A stretch of 64,000 bases of DNA, taken from assembly GCA_013140705.1 (NCBI GenBank), contig JABFSH010000061.1:1-64000 (forward strand), read 5' to 3'. A program made the position numbers and the translations under genes. The notes under the pieces were generated by a model, which searched no databases, had not been told where the DNA came from, and saw only the letters and a program-made list of their open reading frames with translations. Below, piece after piece: positions 58,634 to 64,000 of the stretch (its first letter is position 1; every line of letters begins with the position of its first letter). This DNA comes from Methylococcaceae bacterium. Lineage in GTDB: Bacteria > Pseudomonadota > Gammaproteobacteria > Methylococcales > Methylomonadaceae.

Positions 58634-59280
58634 AGAGTCAGAAACTATTGCCCATTTTCATTGGCTTGCTGCTGTTTGCCGACGTGAACTCAACCAGCGC
58701 CATGATGACTCATGACGGCATGATCATGAATGAAAAGGGCATGATCATGAATGCCAATCCCGACAAACTACCCAAAGATTGTCAGAAAATTTCAGGGGAT
58801 GTTGATATTACGGTGCATGCCGGCCAAAAATACGCCATGAAATTTAACGGTAAAATGTTTGCTTTCGACCATCAGGAATGGGATGTCAAGCCCTGCTCCC
58901 GAATCAACATCACCTTTATCAATGATGACCAGATACGCCATCAATTGATGATTCATGGCTTACCAGGATATTTATATCCGCAGGGCATGTTCCATCTGGA
59001 GCTTTACGGCGCAGGAGAATTAAAAGCCTCTCTGATAATGCCGGGACAGAAAAAAACCTATCTGGTCCATTGTGAATTAGCGCAGCACATGGAAAAAGGC
59101 ATGAAAGCGCAACTGAAAGTGGATGGGGGTGATGGTGATTTGCCCAGCATTCCCGGCATCAGCAAACCTGTCAGAGCGGATGCGTATCCGGTCGACTGGA
59201 CACCCTCAACGATCGCCGCCTTATTACTTTGCCTATCTGCCGGCGTTCTTGTACCCGTGTTTATCATGCGTAAACGATAA
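58630..59280 (+). CDS. Cupredoxin-like copper protein with C-terminal membrane anchor
   Basis: The 216 residues have a signal peptide, a Met-rich segment with a repeat (HDGMIMNEKGMIMN, about 28-41), a cupredoxin domain, and a membrane span near 193-213 (IAALLLCLSAGVLVPVFIM). Type 1 copper ligand candidates are H104 or H109, C148, H153 and M158 (HCELAQHMEKGM). The ATG overlaps the oxidase stop (ATGA), so the two are made together. The protein may pass electrons to the oxidase or hold copper for it. The role in methanotroph copper handling is inferred. Confidence 0.8.
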   Translation: MKSQKLLPIFIGLLLFADVNSTSAMMTHDGMIMNEKGMIMNANPDKLPKDCQKISGDVDITVHAGQKYAMKFNGKMFAFDHQEWDVKPCSRINITFINDDQIRHQLMIHGLPGYLYPQGMFHLELYGAGELKASLIMPGQKKTYLVHCELAQHMEKGMKAQLKVDGGDGDLPSIPGISKPVRADAYPVDWTPSTIAALLLCLSAGVLVPVFIMRKR

Positions 59281-59319
59281 GCATTCTTCAACCATAATTG
59301 CTTTTAATTTGAGAAACAC

Positions 59320-60039
59320 ATGACAATCATTGACAAGCTCTTCTTCACGGTGGACAGACAAAAGTGTTTACTGCCAGTTACTGCCTTATTGACACTGTTT
59401 GTTATGAATGTTAGTGCCCAGGAGTCCGACAGTTTATTTCAACAAATCCAGACACTTCAAAGTCAGATGGCTATTCAAATTATTGGCATGGAGCGGATAC
59501 AAAATGAAGACAAGGTGATGACCAGTGGCAATCCGGAGCAGCAAATTCAACAGCTTTTTGCCTCGTTCAATCACGTGGTTAGCCGAAATGCCAAAGGACA
59601 GATAGAGCGCATTGTCATTATCAATAAAAAACAAAAACAGGATGAACAAGGCATTGTTTTGCCAACCAATGCTCAAGGTAGTCACAGAACGGTACCCGTC
59701 GCCATTTCAGGTGATGGCAGCCTCTGGCAAAATCTGGATATGGTGATCGATACAGGCGCGGACTTGGTCGTATTGCCTGACTCGCTTATCGCACAAATTG
59801 GTCTGGATGACAGCAACTTTTCCCATGAAAAAATCCAAACCGCCAATGGTACGGTTGACGCCAAAATTGGTAAACTGAAAGAATTGAAAATTGCCGGTGA
59901 AACGGTCGAAGATGTGGCAACTGCCTTTATTCCAGATGCACTTTTAGGAAAAAACAGCCTGTTGGGTATGAGTGTTTTAAGTCACTTCCGGATCACCATC
60001 GATGATAAAATGCAAACGGTTACGTTATTTAAAAAATAA
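59320..60039 (+). CDS. Retropepsin-like aspartic protease (clan AA)
   Basis: The 239 residues have an N-terminal hydrophobic signal (LLPVTALLTLFVMNVSAQE), a coiled or linker region with Gln-rich LFQQIQTLQSQMAIQ, and a protease domain with the active-site DTGA at 144-147 (MVIDTGADLVVLP) and LGKNSLLGMSVLSHF near 214-228. It is probably a periplasmic processing or clearance protease of the TIGR02281/retropepsin type. It is 40 bases after the cupredoxin gene, on the same strand, so it may serve the copper cassette. Confidence 0.8.
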   Translation: MTIIDKLFFTVDRQKCLLPVTALLTLFVMNVSAQESDSLFQQIQTLQSQMAIQIIGMERIQNEDKVMTSGNPEQQIQQLFASFNHVVSRNAKGQIERIVIINKKQKQDEQGIVLPTNAQGSHRTVPVAISGDGSLWQNLDMVIDTGADLVVLPDSLIAQIGLDDSNFSHEKIQTANGTVDAKIGKLKELKIAGETVEDVATAFIPDALLGKNSLLGMSVLSHFRITIDDKMQTVTLFKK

Positions 60040-60114
60040 TGGCATTTTTCAGTTTTAAATTGGCTCAACCGATGGAATCATCACTCATGTTGAACACCAA
60101 AAGACAGACGAGAC

Positions 60115-60330
60115 TTGTCACTAGCAAGCAACAAAATTGTGCATAAACTCCAAAACACCATCACTTCATGTCCCTACTGCGGCGAGTTAATTGAAATCGT
60201 CGTCGACTGCTCGATTGAATGTCAGGAATACATTGAAGACTGTAGTGTTTGTTGTAGACCTATTCTCTTTAACGTGGTTTCATCCGATGGTGATATAGGA
60301 AGCATTGGGGTGCAAACAGAAGATGAATAG
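60115..60330 (+). CDS. CPXCG-motif cysteine-rich small protein
   Basis: The frame is 71 residues with a TTG start at 60115; a GTG at 60139 is also possible and gives the usual family length. It carries SCPYCGELIEIVVDCS and IEDCSVCCRPILFNV, a zinc-ribbon-like Cys arrangement that defines CPXCG proteins. Function is unknown. It lies 75 bases after the protease gene. Confidence 0.7.
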   Translation: MSLASNKIVHKLQNTITSCPYCGELIEIVVDCSIECQEYIEDCSVCCRPILFNVVSSDGDIGSIGVQTEDE

Positions 60331-60387
60331 GTCTACGTAGTTAAATTTTAAAATCTAAAACCAGCAGGGGCCGATAGTCTAATAAAA

Positions 60388-60663
60388 CTAGCTGTTAACC
60401 GAGTCTTTTAGCCCTTTACCGGGTTTGAATGACGGAACTTTTGCCGCCGCAATGGTAATTTCTTGTCCGGTTTGCGGATTACGTCCCGTACGTTCAGCTC
60501 TGTCTTTGACTTCAAAAGTGCCAAATCCTACCAGAGTGATCGCGTCGCCGGATTTTAAAGTTGTTTCGATAGTTTTAATTAAGGCGTCTAAACCACGACC
60601 TGCATCAGCTTTACTTAAATTACTGTGTTCAGCGATGGCATTAATGAGTTCCGATTTATTCAT
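60388..60663 (-). CDS. HU family DNA-binding protein
   Basis: This 91-residue histone-like protein starts [20 protein letters not shown]. The DNA-binding arm [28 protein letters not shown] lies near 58-85. The ATG at 60663 is the family start; the longer frame to 60756 is not conserved. It is a nucleoid protein that bends DNA. Lone genes of this type often encode the HU-beta form (hupB). Confidence 0.95.
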   Translation of the reverse strand: MNKSELINAIAEHSNLSKADAGRGLDALIKTIETTLKSGDAITLVGFGTFEVKDRAERTGRNPQTGQEITIAAAKVPSFKPGKGLKDSVNS

Positions 60664-60906
60664 GAAGTGATTCCTTATTGTTATAACGGTTAGGTTAAGT
60701 GTGTTTGAATGCTCTTTATAACTTATTTTTCTGCAAAATAAAATAATGACAACCAAAATTCCTATAAATTATTTCCCGATTCATTTTCTTTAACCCCGAT
60801 ATTGTTGGGTTCAAAGCAATAATCAAGGCCCAGTTGATGCCAAACCTTTAACAACGCGTTGGTAAAATGATGCGTTTAAACCTCCCGGATATTTCATATT
60901 TTTTTC

Positions 60907-61926
60907 ATGACAATTCAAATTCCTGTATGGCAAACAGTTTACGGCTCACCAATCGGCAACGGCAAAATTCGATCCGAACCGCATGACTTTATTGTCTACG
61001 AAAATTTAAGCTTTAAGCCATCCGGTGATGGTGAACATGTCTTTTTACAAATACAAAAAATTGGCGAAAACACTGAATTTGTCGCTCGACAACTGGCGCG
61101 GCGTGCCAATGTTCGGCAGCGTGACATCGGCTTTTCCGGTCTCAAGGATCGTCATGCCGTAACGACGCAATGGTTTAGCGTCTGGTTACCGGGTAAATCC
61201 GAACCGGACTGGAATACACTCGAATCCAGCAACATTAAGGTCATACAAACACATCGTCACGCCAGAAAATTAAAACGCGGCTCATTATCCGGTAATCGAT
61301 TTACACTTACCGTCCGCGATTGGCTGGGTGATCAAATAAAATGTATTGAGCAATTAACCCGCATTAAAGAAAATGGAATCGCCAATTATTACGGTGAACA
61401 ACGCTTTGGCAACCAAGGACAAAATATCAACAAAGCCTTCGCGATGTTCAATGGCGCGAAAGTGGCTCGTGAACAACGCAGCCTCTATCTCTCCGCGGCA
61501 AGGTCTTATCTTTTCAATCAGATTCTAAGTCATAGAGTGGCGACAGGAACCTGGAATCGGGCACTTCCAGGAGATACATTTATGTTTGATTGTTCACACA
61601 GCACGTTCAAATCCCAATTGCCGGATAGTGAAATACTGCGCCGGCTTGCCGCCAAAACAATTCACGTCAGCGGCGTATTATGGGGTAAAGGCGAACTGGA
61701 TGTATCAGGAGAAGCACTGGCCATCGAACAAGAAATCATCGATGCCAATAGTGAACTGGCACAGGGTCTGGTTGCGAGTGGCATCGAAAAAGATCGACGC
61801 GCATTGCGGGTGAATGTGCTCGATCTGGAATGGCAATTCACCGGCGAAACTACCTTGACACTGCGCTTTACGTTGCCAGCCGGCAGTTTTGCAACTGCAT
61901 TGTTGAGGGAAATAATTGATTATTAG
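60907..61926 (+). CDS. truD: tRNA pseudouridine(13) synthase TruD
   Basis: TruD makes pseudouridine 13 in tRNA-Glu. The 339 residues start MTIQIPVWQTVYGSPIGNGK. The catalytic Asp is in GFSGLKDRHAVTTQWFSV (about 75-92), and a second family block GNRFTLTVRDW lies near 126-136. KENGIANYYGEQRFG (about 151-165) is also typical. The gene is monocistronic. Confidence 0.94.
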   Translation: MTIQIPVWQTVYGSPIGNGKIRSEPHDFIVYENLSFKPSGDGEHVFLQIQKIGENTEFVARQLARRANVRQRDIGFSGLKDRHAVTTQWFSVWLPGKSEPDWNTLESSNIKVIQTHRHARKLKRGSLSGNRFTLTVRDWLGDQIKCIEQLTRIKENGIANYYGEQRFGNQGQNINKAFAMFNGAKVAREQRSLYLSAARSYLFNQILSHRVATGTWNRALPGDTFMFDCSHSTFKSQLPDSEILRRLAAKTIHVSGVLWGKGELDVSGEALAIEQEIIDANSELAQGLVASGIEKDRRALRVNVLDLEWQFTGETTLTLRFTLPAGSFATALLREIIDY

Positions 61927-62010
61927 CAGTAAGTTTCTGGATTTCATAATCACCCTTACTTGCACTTATCCGGCATTTTTATCTCTGATTAATTGAGAAG
62001 ATACAAAAGT

Positions 62011-62103
62011 ACGTCAGCATCTGTCTTAATGTATTGAGGTCGTTCTCTGTTTTTGGCTTTGGGCGGTTTCACGGGCAAACGCTTCAAGTTCTGCTTTGTT
62101 CAC
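62011..62103 (-). pseudogene. 5' remnant of an IS256-family transposase
   Basis: From a GTG at 62103, preceded by GGAGAGG, the minus strand reads NKAELEAFARETAQ. Continued in the next frame it gives KTENDLNTLRQMLT. Together these match the N-terminus of IS256-type transposases (KAELEAFAKEAAKSIKTExDLNxxxQMLT). A one-base shift interrupts it, and nothing of the rest remains. Confidence 0.45.
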
Positions 62104-62137
62104 GGTGCTTATCCTCTCCCAATTTGAGACTTAACAA

Positions 62138-62208
62138 CCACCGGCTAAAAGCCGGTGGGTTCGAGTAACGGACTGAAAGTCCGGATACGCGTCGACTAAA
62201 CGACGCGT
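62138..62208. repeat. Three hairpins at the end of the IS200/IS605-like element
   Basis: CCACCGGCT, AAA, AGCCGGTGG (62138-62158); CGGACT, GAA, AGTCCG (62169-62183); and ACGCGTCG, ACTAAA, CGACGCGT (62187-62208) follow one another directly after the tnpA stop. Subterminal hairpins are the recognition sites of IS200/IS605 transposases, so the first is a candidate right-end structure. Confidence 0.6.
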
Positions 62209-62209
62209 C

Positions 62210-62642
62210 TTAATCAGGCTCCATTTTAAAATTATCATTTGGCTTGGGTTCAAAATGATGTTCCAAATACTGCTTGATCATCTCTTCCGTCATCTGCCCA
62301 ACAGTAGCGCAAAAAATAGCCACGCGCCCAAAAATGTTGTCCCCAGTAACGCTTTTTCAAATGCGGAAACTCTTCAAACAGATGACTCGATGTGCTCCCC
62401 TTGTTCCGTCTCATGATTTCACTGGGCGCCATCGTCGGCGGTGCATTGACCAAAATATGCACATGATCCTTGCTCACCACTCCCCGGATAATCCGAATTT
62501 CAAAAGCCTCACAGGTCTGCCTGACCAACTCTCTTACCCGCTCCGCTACCTCTCCTCGCAAAACCTTGTAGCGGTATTTAGTGACCCAAACAAAATGATA
62601 CTCGATCTGAAAGACAGTATGTCTGGCATAGCTATAGTTTCG
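62210..62642 (-). pseudogene. tnpA: IS200/IS605-family Y1 transposase TnpA, frameshifted and separated from its start by an intron
   Basis: Read leftward the sequence gives NYSYARHTVFQIEYHFVWVT, then VVSKDHVHILVNAP with the HxH metal motif, then HFWARGYF. A run of six T residues on this strand (62311-62316) then shifts the frame. With one T removed the protein continues CATVGQMTEEMIKQYLEHHFEPKPNDNFKMEPD and stops at 62210. That part holds the catalytic Tyr (KQYLEHH). The frame as written lacks it. The start codon lies in the other exon, beyond the group II intron. An extra T could be a real mutation or a sequence error. Confidence 0.75.
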
Positions 62643-64000
62643 ATCGGGTGGAGATAACGGGATTGCGCCCGTTATCCCTCCCACACCACCGGACATGCGG
62701 TTTTCCGCATCCGGCGGTTGAACCCGGCGACTCACATCGTCGCAAAATCTGATGGTACAAATAAACCCCATTGTCGAAGCCGTGCGTTGTTCAGTACGGT
62801 TTGCAACATAGGACTACGAGCTAACCGCCACGTCCCCACCGACCCGCTGGCTTGGCTTAGATGGTAGGGTAGGGTTTGGCTTTCAGTCGCTTCAATGCGT
62901 TTAATCGGCCGCGCCGATTATGCCAGCGTTGCCAGAAGTATTTGCGTATTTGCGCATGTGCCGACGTATCCAGCCTTCCAACATCTTTATGCCTCGGCGT
63001 TGTTGGCAAATGCTAAAGTAGTTCCACCAACCCAGGTTATAGTCTTGCCAACGCTTGATGCGATCTTCCAGTGCTATGCTTTCTTGGGCATTCCACTGAC
63101 TCCGTACCTGGTCCTTGAGCCTGTCCAGACTAGCTTCAGCCGGTGCTATACGACTAAATTCCGGCTCGAATATCGGGCTCAGAACTTGGGCGACCGCCTG
63201 TTGGATCACTCGATCCTGAACATTGGGTATGCCTAAACGCCGCTCCCCGCCTTGCGGTTTCGGAATGCTGACACCCCGAATGACTCCCGGTCGATACGCG
63301 CCGGTTTTGAGTTTCTCCACTACGGTCGGCCAATGCTTTTGGGCATGGCCTGCAAAAGCGTCTACCGTCATACCATCGACGCCCGGCGACCCTTTGTTGG
63401 CTTTGACTCGTTTGTAAGCCGCTCTCAGATTGTCACCTGTGAGTAGGCTTTCCATCAAATTTTCATTCAGCACCTTCTATTTCCTCCTTCGCTCGTATCC
63501 CAACTCGGACTCCGCTTACGTGATTCAAGTTGGAATCCACCAACCCTTCACGCTCACTGGTGTGAATAGCTGCCGCAGTTGCAACGTTCACCCATTTCAG
63601 AATCCTGCACGCCGTTCTACGAAGATGTTAAAAATGGTCTGTCTTGTGGTTCTTCAGCTCTTCGCTCTAGCTAGTTTCCTCGCTTTCTCCGCTACTACGG
63701 CTTCTGCTGACTTCTCCCCTACTCTCATATTGGAGATCTCCCCGGGTAAGGTGCCAAAACTTTCTGCCCGCGCCACCAAGCTCTACCTGATGCGTCTTTC
63801 GGTAACGGTTGGATTTCGTGTTCCCTAGCACACTCATCGCCCACACCAGGCCTGACTGCTTGTTCGTGTTCCTGCGGTCGTGCTTTTGCTACACGCTTCT
63901 TTCAGGCTGGCCTCACGGTTTCCCCCTTGCGTTTCGCTACGGTTGTCGTTACTACTTCCGGTTATCTCCTTCCAGATAACAAGTTTTAGCCCATGCCGGG
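62643..64000 (-). mobile_element. Group II intron, 3' part, inserted at the tnpA 5' end
   Basis: The minus strand carries an intron-type reverse transcriptase gene. After it comes the typical 3' sequence GCGGAAAACCGCATGTCCGG, GTGGTGTGGGAGGG, then a GGATAACGGG/CCCGTTATC stem, and the end CTCCACCCGAT at 62643. The 63474-64000 stretch is the structured 5' RNA (domains I-III), which runs past the window edge. The 5' terminus is not visible. Insertion lies in the first codons of tnpA. Confidence 0.8.
62857..63473 (-). pseudogene. ltrA: Group II intron reverse transcriptase/maturase, internally deleted and frameshifted
   Basis: A GTG start (63473) with AGGAGG 8-14 bases upstream opens a frame of 190 residues. 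Its N-terminal part has LRAAYKRVKANKGSPGVDGM and RRLGIPNVQDRVIQQAVAQVL, ending SPIFEPEFS. It then jumps to RIAPAEASLDRLKDQVRSQW, the maturase region, so the catalytic core with YADD is missing (junction near 63150). After MRKY an 8-bp tandem duplication (GTATTTGC at 62938-62945 and 62946-62953 on the plus strand) shifts the frame. With one copy removed the tail reads YFWQRWHNRRGRLNALKRLK and stops at 62857. The protein cannot be an active reverse transcriptase. Confidence 0.8.

Noticed and set aside
63430-63828. A 132-residue plus-strand frame at the right edge
   Set aside because: It is antisense to the structured 5' RNA of the group II intron; its hydrophobic look comes from RNA-derived sequence.

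Overview
The window looks like chromosomal DNA of a gammaproteobacterial methanotroph (Methylococcales, perhaps close to Methylobacter). The case rests on a lanthanide-type PQQ methanol dehydrogenase (xoxF), an exosortase-associated TIGR04073 protein, gammaproteobacterial housekeeping sets (hrcA-grpE-dnaK-dnaJ-dapB, cysS/ppi/lpxH, tex, rlmD, truD) and a copper-protein cassette. The genus is inference; no rRNA or tRNA gene was seen.

Layout. 1-1.2 kb: a broken IS66 transposase carrying two short repeat insertions. 1.6-6 kb: a DUF5610 gene behind a perfect CRP-type site, a cold-shock protein, and a four-gene operon of two DUF1538 membrane proteins, a P-II-like protein and a CBS protein. 6-15 kb: tex, a TIGR04073 protein, and the heat-shock operon behind a CIRCE element. 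15-21 kb: lexA with an adjoining 50-residue membrane protein, a GH19 endolysin-like gene, an OmpA-family porin, hemF and a degenerate enhancer-binding-protein relative. 21.8-26.7 kb: cysM, a YdbH-like AsmA-family protein, a YdbL/YnbE-like lipoprotein and rlmD in one run. 26.8-33 kb: xoxF with an RND-type adaptor, then lpxH, a cyclophilin and cysS.

33.9-46.9 kb is the most notable part: a sulfur locus with YezD, an outer-membrane porin, the sulfate ABC transporter (sbp-cysTWA), a CysB-type regulator, an EpsC/SrpH serine acetyltransferase, a family 2A encapsulin (SrpI-like), its cysteine desulfurase cargo with a long N-terminal loading region, and a second CysB paralogue. The genes suggest sulfate uptake, cysteine synthesis, then desulfuration inside a protein shell, possibly to store sulfur.

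47-49.5 kb is an arsenic operon (arsR-arsI-arsC-acr3). 50.3-53.7 kb holds a SET-domain protein divergent from a TerD-TerD-ATP-grasp cluster. 53.9-60.3 kb has an L,D-transpeptidase, trhO, a thioredoxin-fold protein and a multicopper oxidase-cupredoxin-retropepsin cassette. 60.4-61.9 kb has an HU gene and truD. The right edge is mobile-element debris: an IS256 remnant, a frameshifted IS200-like tnpA, and a group II intron with a decayed reverse transcriptase running off the window.
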